From Thamnidium elegans (Eukaryota; Mucoromycota; Mucoromycetes; Mucorales; Mucoraceae), in contig JAIXMG010000052.1 of the NCBI GenBank assembly GCA_025201345.1, forward strand, positions 1 through 24,843: a DNA stretch of 24,843 nt, given 5' to 3'. Position numbers and translations under genes: made by a program. A model generated the notes under the pieces. It was not told the DNA's origin, searched no databases, and saw nothing but the letters and a program-made list of their open reading frames with translations. Shown here in pieces: positions 9,308 to 19,653 of this stretch (positions are counted from its first letter, which is position 1; each line of letters opens with the position of its first letter).

Positions 9308-9854
9308 CCCTTCTCGGGAAAGCATGTGCTTATCATAACGGAATCGCATATATAACTGTGGATATATACGGAAATGGAAAGTGGGGGTAAAATTCAAGTA
9401 TTTCTTGTGTCACAAACCCCCTAAATTAATGCATAAATGTGTCAAGTTGGCTAGTACACACTGATATTTTTAAACTAAAGTCACCCGTATCTGTTTACTC
9501 CAAATAATCAAACTTGATTGGTTTCCAAATATTCCCACAATTACAAGAAAGTACTATCTTACTACCCGGTAGGTTCATTTCGCTACTCCCTCCCCCTCTT
9601 TAAAACCTATTAGCTATAGATAAAACTCGCGTAAAAAAAAAAGGGAAGTATGCAGGTCAAACTAGAGGGGGATTTTTTTTTTGAAGTAAATACAAGTCAT
9701 TTTAAAAGGTGAACATATGTGGTCAAATTCAATTATTATTATTTTATTTTATTTTTTTGTGTCGCAAATGTGTAAACATTTAAGTCCTTATTACATATTA
9801 TGGCTTTGTCATTGCTTGTAATAGCAATTATAATTTCCAATAACAGGTGATATC

Positions 9855-10367
9855 TTAGTTTACTTTTGTTGATGAAACTAATAAACATTGCTTTGTCCAA
9901 AATGCACATGGTATTTCTCTAAGGAATGGAAGCTCTTGGTGTACCGAACTTAGCTCAATATTACTCTCATCAAGTTGTTGGGCAACAATAATCATACAGA
10001 TAGGGGCGATATTATACAGTTCGAAAACGTTGGTACATTGTTGGATGATTTGATTAAATTTTGCCTCGTCAAAAGTCTCAATAGTGTTGATAAATATGGG
10101 AGGTAAATTATTTGAAAGATTACACGGAACATATAGGACAGTAAATACATTTTTATGTATAAACTCTAAAGATTCAATAAAATATTAGCCTTCTGGTGCT
10201 TTAACAAGACTTGCAGTTATATTTTTAACGATTTGTACATCAGTCAAAATAATCTTGCTAATCAAGTCAATTCCAGGACAATACTCAGTTGGTATAGCAA
10301 AATTATGAAAATGTTGATCTTCATCTAAAATATTGCTATAGATGTAAAAGAGAGAAAATATTAACAT
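9855..10367 (-). pseudogene. Repeat-family gene copy with an in-frame stop
   Basis: Mirror of 1-321 plus its upstream part. Reading on the minus strand, about 60 codons (10367 to 10188) run in frame to TAA at 10185-10187, and the same frame continues with YFIESLEF through to the final TAA at 9855-9857. The peptide on both sides of the stop looks like one protein (KAPEG, stop, YFIESLEF), so this is most simply a nonsense-mutated gene. A short intron removing the stop is possible: the stretch ends TTGAATCTTTAG and contains GGCTAATA, a fair branch site, but no good donor is obvious. The start is uncertain because acceptor-like sites (CTATAG, TTTTAG) near 10330-10345 suggest another exon further upstream. 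Family assignment as for the left copy. Confidence 0.5.
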
Positions 10368-10375
10368 TTCTAAAG

Positions 10376-11130
10376 TATAGCCAACTTATCAGCATAATCA
10401 CACATTACTTTATCACAAAAACATCGTATTACTTTGGTGAAAGGAACTGAGAGAAAAGAATATAACTGGCTATCTACGACTCTAAATTCTTATCAGTATC
10501 CGTATGTCGTCATTCGATAATTGGTGCTCTAATTTCCTGTCAAATATTTAACATTGAAGAATTATAAAACATATAAATGGTCATATAATTATCAACGAAT
10601 AAACGGCATCTTTAAACATCTGAAATAACTTAGTCTAGTTAAATAGATTATCTACTCTAAATAATATCTTTATTATTTATCTCTTATAATCTTTCCAACC
10701 AAACATTAGGCGATCCTTTAACTACCGACTACAATCTTATTTTACGTATCCGTGACAACAATATTTTTTTTTTTCCTTTTCTCTTAAATCATTGCGTGAC
10801 AGCAACAAAAAAGGTACGCAAATACATAATAGATTCATGAACAATCCCTTACGTAAAAGTATTTAGATTACCGTATAAGCACAGACCTAATTAGCAAAAT
10901 GGTTTTAACAAACAATCAATGAAAGAATTAATGCCAGATACGGCTGACGAGTTATGTTTCGTTCGAAAAATAAACTGTATCCGTGACTCTAGATCCGTAC
11001 CGTATCCGTAGCTCTAAATCCATACCCGTGAGACAAGAGGGGGGAAAGAGAAAGAAAAGGAAAAATAAAAGGGCAAGAAAGAGAAAAAAAGAATAATAGG
11101 AGTATACAAGAAATCAGAGGAGCCTCGTTA
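10376..11130. other. Gene-free AT-rich stretch outside the palindrome
   Basis: No open frame or RNA gene that I can support. The variants CGTATCCGTGAC, TGTATCCGTGACTCTAGATCCGTA and CCGTATCCGTAGCTCTAAATCC recur between about 10745 and 11025 and look like a short degenerate repeat. A purine-rich GAAAGAGAAAG block occupies about 11039-11097. Confidence 0.5.
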
Positions 11131-11132
11131 TA

Positions 11133-11360
11133 ATGGATAACTGCAGAACGCATAACTCTGTATTTACTGTTGACGCTATCAATAAGAGATGGTAATAAAC
11201 CTTTGTTCATGCCCCTTTATTCTCCTTTTTTGAATCCTATTGAAGAGTGCTGGTCAAAAATAAAGAGCAATATCAAGAGGAACCCACTTGATAAAGCAGA
11301 TACTTTGACATCTCGCCTTCCTGCAGCTTGTCAATCAGTCACTGTTCAGGATGGTCAATA
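11133..11360 (+). pseudogene. Tc1/mariner-type transposase fragment (DDE), frameshifted
   Basis: Two overlapping frames carry the C-terminal half of a Tc1/mariner DDE transposase. The first, from 11133, reads MDNCRTHNSVF and contains the second catalytic Asp; it ends at TAA 11193-11195. The second reads KPLFMPLYSPFLNPIEECWS, with the third catalytic acidic residue (NPIEE), then KIKSNIKRNPLDKADTLTSR and ACQSVTVQDGQYW. One frameshift joins them between about 11170 and 11198. The N-terminal DNA-binding half and the first Asp are absent, and I saw no terminal inverted repeats, so this is a dead 5'-truncated copy. Similar transposases are abundant in Mucorales. Confidence 0.85.
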
Positions 11361-11409
11361 TTGGCTTAAGGTAAATGTTATTCCTACATGTCATTTTTAC
11401 TTTATGTAG

Positions 11410-12280
11410 TTCATCCAAAATAAAAAAATCATTTTGTCCTAAAAGTTTGTTTCAACCGTACCAATTAAGACTAAAAATTATCTGCTGTAATTTATTTTCG
11501 AGCTCATGTGAGTTTCGGGTTTAAAAATATGTTCCTTGTATTCATACGGAAGTACTCAAACATAAGATCCGCAGCTAAGGTTTTTTTTTAAAAAAAAAAA
11601 AGGCACAAGTCAAACTCAAAGGTCACGCCTCCCATACAGCGTCTACATCCCAAAGTGAACTATATATTTGGTCAAGAGTATTTCAATAAGTTATTGTCGA
11701 CAATGGTGAATTTAGAACATTCAAAATATACGGCTTTTGTAAGGAAAGAGAAATAAGAGTATTTTAGATTATGGAAAGTGTAACATACTTTGGAATTGAG
11801 ATGTAAATGTAAGTAAGAATATGCTAACCAACTTAAAATAAATTAGGGAAGATAATATAAGACCTGCTGTTATCTAAAAGACAATCGTAGTAAAGGAAAC
11901 GGGTTTGCAGGAAGAATTGATTTTTAAAAAAAAGCGGATTCAATAATTAAGCGATTTAGTTTAATTGGTTGTGACGCCTTTCGTGTTAATATAGTAGTGA
12001 ATACATATGAACACGGTGATATATACATATGTATATACGGAAAAAAAAAGGTATATGTTACTTTATATTAAAGCTTATACAAGCACCACGAGATTTGACA
12101 TTTACTTGTTAAAACATACACATTTATATTCCCAGGTTCCTTTTTCGATTTCGCCATATTTCCAACGACCGCCGCAGAGATCCTATTTGCTTATAAATTA
12201 TGCTAAAAAGATTAGATTTTACTTTTCCTTCTCTTTCTTCTTTTAAGTTGTTATTTAATATATAAAGAAAATCATTATAC
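11410..12280. other. Gene-free stretch upstream of the arrestin gene
   Basis: AT-rich, with a T run followed by an A run near 11581-11601 and no supportable gene. The 79-codon open frame at 12007-12246 ends in FYFSFSFFF and has no protein-like composition. The last 100 nt, pyrimidine-rich and followed by TTTAATATATAAAG (about 12254-12267), are likely the promoter and leader of the arrestin gene. Confidence 0.5.
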
Positions 12281-13521
12281 ATGCTTCCTCATTTTATTAG
12301 CCATAAACATCCTCAAGTCAGTATCGATACTTTATTTGATTCAAAGTATTTAAATACAAATGGTATAGTTACTTGTTGTCCAGGTTCGGTATTTGAAGGT
12401 TCTGTCAAGATAAAGACAAGTATACCAATGGCAGTTAATCATATCAAAATAGTCTTTAAAGCAACTGGTATGTTATTTATTATTGGATGTATGGATAAAA
12501 ATAATCCACTAAAAATAAAGAAATAATTTATATAATAGAAAGAGTTAACTACGATGCGATGGGATGGAAAAAATCAAAAACGGACGATACTCGTCTATTT
12601 GCTATTCGGAACATTTTATGGGGTTTACCAGCTACTAGTACAGTCGGTGGTTCACCATCAGTATATCCCATATTAGAAGCGGGAGATTATGTTTTTCCAT
12701 TTACATGTCAATTGCCTATGATCAATTACCCACCTACGCTTCAACACCATTTAATAGCTACAGCGTTTAATATAGTTGTATCTATTGTAAAGGCAAATGA
12801 CTCGGTATCAAAAACTGTTCCGGTTTATTTTCAACCTATTATAGAAACTTTGTTACTTCGGCCGACGTATACAGAAGAGCATAAACTATCACAACATATT
12901 TCGGCCATCATAACTGTACCTAAACTAGCTTACAATATTAATGAGAGTGCTCAAAGTATTTCTGTTAAAGTTCAATTATATACTGATAATCAGGAAAGTA
13001 TACATATATCTCATCTTTGTGTGTATATTAAAAAATTCTTTAAAATCAAGTATAAGACAAGTACGAAAAGCGAAGATACGGTTGTGGCATCTTATGATTA
13101 TATCAAAATACCAACTACTTGCCCTAATAATTTATCGCTTAAATTAGATTTACCGGATTCTGCAGAACCTTTCCCCGTTACTTTAGACTACTCACCTTAC
13201 TTGACAATTCAATACAAATTAGTGGCTACAGTGAAGATACGCCACGGACCTATTAATTTTAAAAAAAAGTTGTTTGATATACCTGTTATATTTGGTACAC
13301 TACCAGTAGGGATGACAGCACCTCGTCAACTAGAATCATATTCTAATATTAAAGAGAATATAGCCTCAATTCATTGTAAACCAACATTTTTAAGGCCTCA
13401 ACCAAAAGAGGCTTTAGAAGAAAGTCTTCCAGCATATGATAGTATTGGTAAGCCACCAGCGTATACTATTGTGAGCCGCCGTAATTCTAATTATAGTATG
13501 GGCTCTGTTACGGTTGCTTAA
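12281..13521 (+). CDS. Alpha-arrestin (ART-type adaptor) with PPxY motif
   Basis: Two exons, 12281-12467 and 12539-13521, with a 71-nt intron (GTATGT ... ATAATAG), join in frame to 389 residues. The N-terminal half has the arrestin-N pattern: a strand with GIVTCCPGSVFEGSVKI, HIKIVFKATERV at the splice, then ILEAGDYVFPFTCQLP, where arrestins have a characteristic 'G.y.fpF.f.lP' strand. The C-terminal half fits arrestin-C (ITVPKLAYNINESAQSISVKVQL, TIQYKLVATVKI, DIPVIFGTLP). The tail has LPAY (359-362) and PPAY (368-371). PPxY motifs recruit the WW domains of Rsp5/Nedd4 ubiquitin ligases, so it probably targets plasma-membrane transporters for ubiquitination and endocytosis. It is convergent with the minus-strand gene at 13630. 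Confidence 0.93.
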
Positions 13522-13629
13522 TTCACCTTTTTTAAATATAAATAAATAAATAAAAAACTTTTAATACCAGCTGTCAAAAAAAATATATATACACATATAA
13601 AAGCCAAATACACTACAGTGCTTTTTTAT

Positions 13630-14453
13630 TTATTCATCAATGTAATTCCTATTGACAATTTTAATTGAACCACTTTTAATAGATTGTTCAAATTTATCTA
13701 ATTCAAACGGATTGAAATCGTCGATTCTCTTTGATATGGGTATATTTTTTGGCCAACCTTCCAGCTTTAAATTGCGATAACCTTTCTTGGATAGAATTGC
13801 CTTCCAAGGAAAACCTTCTGATTCAGGAAGAGCAGTAAACATGTCTAAAATCATTTATTATTTTATTATTACCACTAGTTACCGTAAATAGAAAAAACTT
13901 ACTTAATTGTCGTTTCAATTCATCTCGTATAATCTTTTTTCTTTTTTGACGTCTATTTACTGGTTTATGCAAACGTTTTCGAAGATCAATTGTTATTTTT
14001 GCTGATATAGATACACGTTTTTTTAACAAGTTACCATCACTTGTAGTCTTAACAAGTTTGCGTAATGTAGTTAACTCTTTTTCACTAAGCTGGTGATAGG
14101 CCTTTGCCATAACTTGTTTATTTGATATATCAACTATTTTTAGAATCTGCATTTTAATAATCTTTTTTTTTGTGACACATATTTAAGAAATGCTTACCAC
14201 CTATATTTTGTTGTTGCTTCAAGTAAATACTCCAAAGTTGATTAATATCGTTTCGAAAAGATGATTGTTTCTTGTGAGTAAATGATATTCTACATTGATT
14301 AATTGAAACAGGTATAGGTCGTAAAAGAGGAATAGAGTTTGGGTCGTTTAATGGAAGTCCTTCAAAAGAGGTCAAAAGACTAGCAAGTGGTTCAAGCTTT
14401 ACTTTTGTGTTTGCTAAATAACCTTTCATTGGCGCTAGTTTTACGTCATTCAT
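13630..14453 (-). CDS. Unrecognised basic three-exon protein
   Basis: Exons 14453-14198, 14133-13903 and 13844-13630 join in frame to 233 residues. The introns are 64 nt (GTAAGC ... AAATAG) and 58 nt (GTAAGT ... TTTTAG). The splice joints read QQQNIG-V-DISNKQ and KRQL-N-MFTALPESEG, both phase 1. I do not recognise the family. The middle is rich in Lys/Arg (LHKPVNRRQKRKKIIRDELKRQL) and suggests nucleic-acid binding or nuclear targeting. The last 70 residues contain LEGWPKNIPISKRIDDFNP and a helix ELDKFEQSIKSGSIKI, which resembles C-terminal segments of some uncharacterised fungal regulators. It is divergent from the phosphatase gene, with about 890 bp between start codons. Confidence 0.75.
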
Positions 14454-15345
14454 GTATTATTAGTTTATAGTTACGTCTTGTAGCGTTGGCCGGGAATTGA
14501 CAGTCTCTGATTGAAGAGGGTTGATGAGAGATAAAAAATAGAAAATATTCAGTTTGTGGCGTTTAAGAAAATACACCAAACAGGAAAGTTATGATTTTAG
14601 GGGATAGCAGTTATAAGATCCTATGAAAATAGCTTATTCTTATAATCTCCAAAAATATTAAGACCGAAAGAACTAGCGTTTTGTGGATGTTTTTTTTTCA
14701 CATTACATTTTAAAAGAATTTTTTACTTTTAAAATTCCGCGGGGAAACTCTGTCATTTTCTTTTTATACTTGACAGCGATCATGGCTTATATATATTATA
14801 AGTCTCAAAGGGCTTTGTTCTTATTGTGGATAATGTTAAAAGCTTGGACAAAACTAGTTACCGCATACGATATACCTGCTAAGCATTTTCTGAATCTGAT
14901 GATACAATGAAACTGACAACAATAATTTAAACTTTATGCATTATTATTTATAAAATTATACACGGTAATAATATATAACGTATTATTATTTAACTGATAA
15001 CCTTTACATTAATACATCGTATGATGACATATCTTCTTATACTGATGGTTATTTATGTGTGATTGCTTCCGTATTAAATGGTTACTTTCTACCGGTTGAC
15101 TTTCTTCTACTGTTGTGCTTCTGCTACTGAATACAGTCGGGAAGGTTATTCCATTATGCGAACCCCTATTCCTTACTTTGCCATAGTGGACACGGTTTTC
15201 CCTCTCAAAGATAGAATTAGAAAAAAAATCTGCGAAAACCTAGTGAACCCTAGCTAAATGCACTACTTCGTGACGGTGTATAGGCAAAAGCAAAAATAAG
15301 CTTTTTTTTTTTTTTCTGTTCTTTACTACTTTTTAACATATAACC
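14454..15345. promoter_or_regulatory. Divergent intergenic region
   Basis: About 890 bp between the start codons of the basic-protein gene (minus) and the phosphatase gene (plus), so it should hold both promoters. A T16-rich run (about 15301-15315) and a CT-rich leader precede the phosphatase ATG. A 75-codon open frame at 14683-14910 has no recognisable protein content. I see no RNA gene. Confidence 0.45.
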
Positions 15346-16496
15346 ATGTCTTCTATTGTATCAGTTAGAGACCCTAGCGATATCTGTCAAGAAATAGTCT
15401 CCCGTATTTACTTAGGTAGCTGTGAATCCTTCACTAAGGAATGTGTAACTCAAAAGAAGATCACTCATGTACTTTCACTTGGTGACTTTAGTAACGACTT
15501 GGATCTTCCTGTTGAATATAAAGTAAGATCATGTCAATTATATACATAAACTATTACTAAAAAAAAACTTATAGAATATCAATGTCATGGACATTGATAA
15601 CGAAAATTTAATTCAATACTTTGATGAAACAAACGAATTTATTCAGCAGAGCTATAAAGCAGGAGGTAGAATTCTTATTCACTGTCAAGCTGGTGTCTCC
15701 CGTAGTGCTACAGTTTTAGCTGCTTGTTTAATGAAATCTAAAAAAATTAAGCGTGATGAAGCTCTTGATATTATCAAGCGTAAGAGTTCCTGTATCGCCC
15801 CCAATGACGGATTTATGGAACAACTTGATTTATACTATGATCTTAATTTTGAGGTCGATAATAGTCATGTTGAATATAGACGTTTCTTAGTCGCTACTAT
15901 GGCTGAAGATCAAAAGAGTAAGCTAACACGCACACATATATATAAAGGAATGTATTTCTAACTTTGCTTGATTAGATTATGGTTATATTGAACATATCAC
16001 TTTGGCTGCTGATCCTGAATATACACCCTTGACAGAAGCTAGTGACAAAAAGAGTTTCAAAGCTTTAAGATGTAGAAAATGTAGACGTATGTTGGTTGGC
16101 TCAGAAAATGTAGTTGACCATGAATCTGGACAAGGTCAAATGTCTTTCTCTTATCATAAGCGTAACTCAGATATCAATATGACAACTAACGCTACTACAC
16201 AAGAAGGATCAGATATCAGCAACAATTTATTAGATCTTAATGCATCTTTAAATCCTTTATTAGCTTCATTAGCTTCTAAAAACAATACATGTTCATCTTA
16301 TTTTATTGAACCTATGCAATGGCTTGATGGTTTGATTGATGGTGTACAAGGTCGTATCGATTGCCCCAAGTGTCAATGTAAGTTGGGTTCATATAACTGG
16401 TCAGGTGATCAATGTTCTTGTGGCCGTTGGATTACACCTACTTTTATGTTACATCGTAATAAGGTAGACGAAGTCAAGAATATTGCACGAAAGTAG
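15346..16496 (+). CDS. YVH1: Dual-specificity phosphatase Yvh1/DUSP12 with C-terminal zinc domain
   Basis: Exons 15346-15522, 15575-15917 and 15976-16496 join in frame to 346 residues. The introns are 52 and 58 nt, the first with a TTACTAA branch site. The N-terminal phosphatase domain has IYLGSCESF, the aspartate region INVMDIDNENL (general acid probably Asp65 or Asp67) and the active-site loop HCQAGVSRSAT, with Cys96 and Arg102. The C-terminal domain has CRKC (206/209), YFIEPMQWL, then CPKCQCKLGSYNWSGDQCSC (303-322) and a His at 333, matching the zinc-binding domain of Yvh1/DUSP12. In yeast Yvh1 acts in late 60S ribosomal-subunit maturation, releasing Mrt4, and this depends on the zinc domain. 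All key residues are present. Confidence 0.96.
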
Positions 16497-16665
16497 ATAT
16501 TTTTAAAAGTTTTATCTTGGCTACTTAGACGTATATATATATTCCAAGCTGTATAAAAAAATAAAAAAATAAGCATTATTATAAAAAAAAACTTTGCTTA
16601 TCTTGTCAAAAGTATTACAAATAGTTTATTAGTTTAATATGTTAAATATATAGGTGTAGATATGG

Positions 16666-16689
16666 TTATATATATATATATATATATAT
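16666..16689. repeat. (TA)n microsatellite
   Basis: About 12 TA units between the 3' end of the phosphatase gene and the convergent end of the ArfGAP gene. Confidence 0.9.
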
Positions 16690-16701
16690 GTAAAATAAGT
16701 A

Positions 16702-19653
16702 TTAAGAGGGAAAACTAGCTTCTTCGATAGAATCTTTTTGGGGTAAAGGAGGAGGTATATTTTCTTCCGTTACTTCTTCAGGCGGAGGAGTAGGTTGTTT
16801 ACCTGCCGAAGAAACGGACCGTACAATAGCGGATTGACCGCGAGCAGTATTCTTAACGCTGATATAGGTTATAGCATGATCATCTACTACAGATCCCATA
16901 CCTACTAATTCTGCTAAAGTATGCCCTGTTTGAGTATCAATGATTCCAGTATCTGCACCATTTTGTAACAAGAATTCAGCCATAGGAAAAATAACACAAG
17001 ACTTTTTAATAGAATAATCTTCTTCAGATCGAGTAGCTGTCGTTGCGGTTGAGCTACTACTGACACTTGCAACTAAAGGAGATGTTACAAACACGTCTTC
17101 GTTATCTATAACTCTACCGTGCAATAATGAATAATGTAAAGCATAACGTACAATATAATTCTTTTCAGTTTCCAGTTCAACTTTTTCAGATAAATCCATG
17201 TTCATTAAAAACGGCATAAAGGATTGTATTGGTGGCGTATCAGATGATGGGCCCATAAATAAAGAAATACGAGGGGAACTAGAGAAGTCAGGTCGAGAGG
17301 AGTTTACATTAGCTCCCGCAGCAAGTGCATAAAGTGCTTTTGGTATATCGTCATGATCAATTGCTTCGAATAAAATTTTATCAGCATTTTCAGTTGGCTT
17401 TTTAACAAAGTTACGACCAACATATTTTGCTTGAATGTAAGATAATTTCATTGCACGAGAATCGGTTGGGTTAGGTCTTGCTATTGTTGTTGTATCAGCT
17501 GTATTAGATAGTTCGTATCGATTATCCCAAACTGAATTTGATCGTGCGTTACCGATCGATTTTAAAAGTTCGATAATATCAGGTGTATAAGATGTACTAT
17601 CTAATGTCAAAGATCGAATTTTGGAAATATGTGTACCTAAGCTACGATGTATACCGGAGCACTCTAAATAATATATGTATATATTTATTAAACAAATATT
17701 GAATTGAGTTATAAAAAAAAAAGTATTATGTTTTACCTATACATAATAAAACTCCTAAATTTAATGAACACCAATCTGGATTCTTTGCGCCACAGTCAGC
17801 ACAGTAATGATTAGAAGTATCTTGTCTTAAAATAGATAATAATCTAGTATTTCCTTCAGAATCAGCTAATGCTGAAAACAAGTAATTTCCGTTATTATTA
17901 TTTGAAGTTTGTTGTTGAATACTAGATAATACTTTCGAATGCTGGTAATTACCAAAGCTAAACCCTGACCACCTGAACCTATCATTAGGACTTGCTGATG
18001 CAGATACCAGTAATTCGGCACCTTCTGCAGGAGAATTATTTGTAATTGGTATGCTTTGTTGTATCATATTAGTCGATTGTCGTTTCTTGTCTTTACTACT
18101 ACTGGTATTAGGATTTGGATGTGTAGCAGCAGCTACCACAGCTAGTCCGGATTTAAAAGCTCCACTTAAGGATCTACCATGTCTTTTATTACTTTGAGGT
18201 GATGAACTAGAGGATGTCATAATATCTTTTAAATTAGCAGAACTATTACTGGTACCATTTAATAAACTTTCAATTGAATTTTGTATGGTTCCCATCCAAC
18301 TTTGTGCTTCTTCTTGTGAAGTAGCTTGATAGATACGTCGCATATGTGGTGTAATTACTTCGAAACAGAATCGTCTTTCGGAGTTACGCGCTTCACGTAC
18401 TGTTGCAAATCTTAAATTAATAGGTTCTATGTGTGATTCAAGTTGTCTTTTCCAATTTGAATATTCGTGAAGTTTTCCTCCACTTAATACACACCAGTAC
18501 CTATATACATATCTATAATTGAGTTTCTGTGTGTGCAAAGGTAAATTATATAGACTTACTTATGCCATGTGATAGAAGATGATGTGACATCAAATCCAGT
18601 ACTTTTGGAAGGTTTGGCAGTGGCAAATAAAAATCCTTCCTTTTTACGACCTGTTAGTGTATCACCACGGTTTTGATCTAAGTCACGGATTCCCTTAAAC
18701 CTATCACCTTCTACGTGTAAAGTTTGATCTTGAACAGTAATAACGGGATGATCTATTTGAACAGAAGCATCATCCTGTACAGTATCAGCAATTGCATCCA
18801 ATTGACATGTAGTTAATAATTCTTTACGTTTATTTGCTCTTTCATTAGCAGCCAATTCTTGTTCACGTGAATTTTCAGTCATAAAAGCGACTAAATCATT
18901 TAATCTAGGTCTTTCAGGCTCAATTTGATGAGCAATTGACTCATAAAAATCAAACCCTTTCATCGTGTGATCTGTCACATGAAACAATATCTCACCTTCT
19001 TTTCTACCGCCGTGTAAATCAATCAAGAATGCCAAGTAATCAAATCTAGCCAAATCAAACCTAGATTTTCTTTGGTTTTGTTTCTTTTCAGTTTCTTGTT
19101 TTTTTTTATTGGTTGCCTTTAAATATTTAGCTAATGAAGCATAATAATCTTTACTTTCTTCTTCAAACTGGCGTCTTTTAACGTCGGCTACTTTAATATC
19201 TTCTTCATATACTCGTTTTAAAGTTTCCAACAACTGAGTTGATAAGGATTGATCTAATCGCTTTCGTTCTTCTTTTATAATTTGCCAAGCGTTATTTAAA
19301 TAATGAGACATTAATGGTTCAATACATTGAGTATCACGTAACGCATCCAAATAACTTTCATCGGCTCGAGTCAGTTGACGTCGTGCCTCTAAACATGTTG
19401 TTGCAGTCTTGATAATTCGTTTCAAGTTAGTTTTGAGAGTACTCGTACGGTTTTCTAATTGGTGAATAGTGGCTCGAAATAACGGTCCATCCTCTAAATA
19501 CGGGTCGTCAAACGTTGCTTTCGAAACTGAAGGCGTTAAAGAACTGGGTTGGTTACATAAGACAGAATTTCTTGGTGGTAAATGCGGTGTCATATCTTCT
19601 TCTTGCAATAAAGTCCTACTTTCGACATCTAATGACCCTTCATCATTAGACAT
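16702..19653 (-). CDS. BAR-PH-ArfGAP-ankyrin protein (ACAP/centaurin-beta type)
   Basis: Exons 19653-18560, 18500-17737 and 17663-16702 join in frame to 939 residues; introns are 59 and 73 nt. Domains in order are a BAR region, residues about 55-330 (long helices, e.g. HQLENRTSTLKTNLKRI, YEEDIKVADVKRRQFEEESK); a PH domain at about 338-455 (KKEGFLFATAKPS, HKYWCVLSGGKLHEY, MGTIQNSIESLL); a Ser/Asn-rich insert of about 120 residues; and ArfGAP from about 590. The ArfGAP zinc finger is C598-x2-C601-x16-C618-x2-C621, followed by GIHRSLGTH with the arginine finger at Arg626. Ankyrin-like repeats follow (ALYALAAGANVNSS, MAEFLLQNGADTGI), then a Pro-rich tail (TPPPEEV, IPPPLPQ) that could bind SH3 domains. 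It should stimulate GTP hydrolysis on Arf at curved membranes during endocytic or Golgi traffic. The second intron falls inside the zinc finger. Confidence 0.95.

Larger units (their letters stand above)
7630..9771. mobile_element. Transposon-like element with long diverged inverted ends, right arm
   Basis: Mirror copy of 405-2548, carried in the right arm of the palindrome. It has the same diverged inverted ends, the same terminal motif (ACATTTGCGACACAA facing inward from each end) and the same coiled-coil gene, here on the plus strand. The two ends of one element differ far more from each other than the two element copies differ. The element is therefore much older than the duplication or last homogenisation of the palindrome arms. 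Confidence 0.65.
5700..10175. repeat. Right arm of a giant inverted repeat
   Basis: Reverse complement of 1-4476. It begins with a run of 26 T followed by the short palindrome GACTTCAAAGTC, the mirror of the left arm's inner end. It carries mirror copies of the secreted hairpin-rich gene (minus strand), the inverted-repeat element with its coiled-coil gene (plus strand) and the 3' part of the repeat-family gene (minus strand). The outer limit cannot be fixed, because the sequence that would pair with DNA beyond 10175 lies left of the window. Confidence 0.97.

Noticed and set aside
12007..12246. 79-codon open frame upstream of the arrestin gene
   Set aside because: Composition is that of AT-rich noncoding DNA and it ends in a poly-Phe/Ser stretch of the leader.
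12941..13147. 68-codon frame inside the arrestin gene
   Set aside because: Shadow of the arrestin reading frame.
14683..14910. 75-codon frame in the divergent intergenic region
   Set aside because: Hydrophobic by AT bias; no family resemblance or gene signals I can defend.
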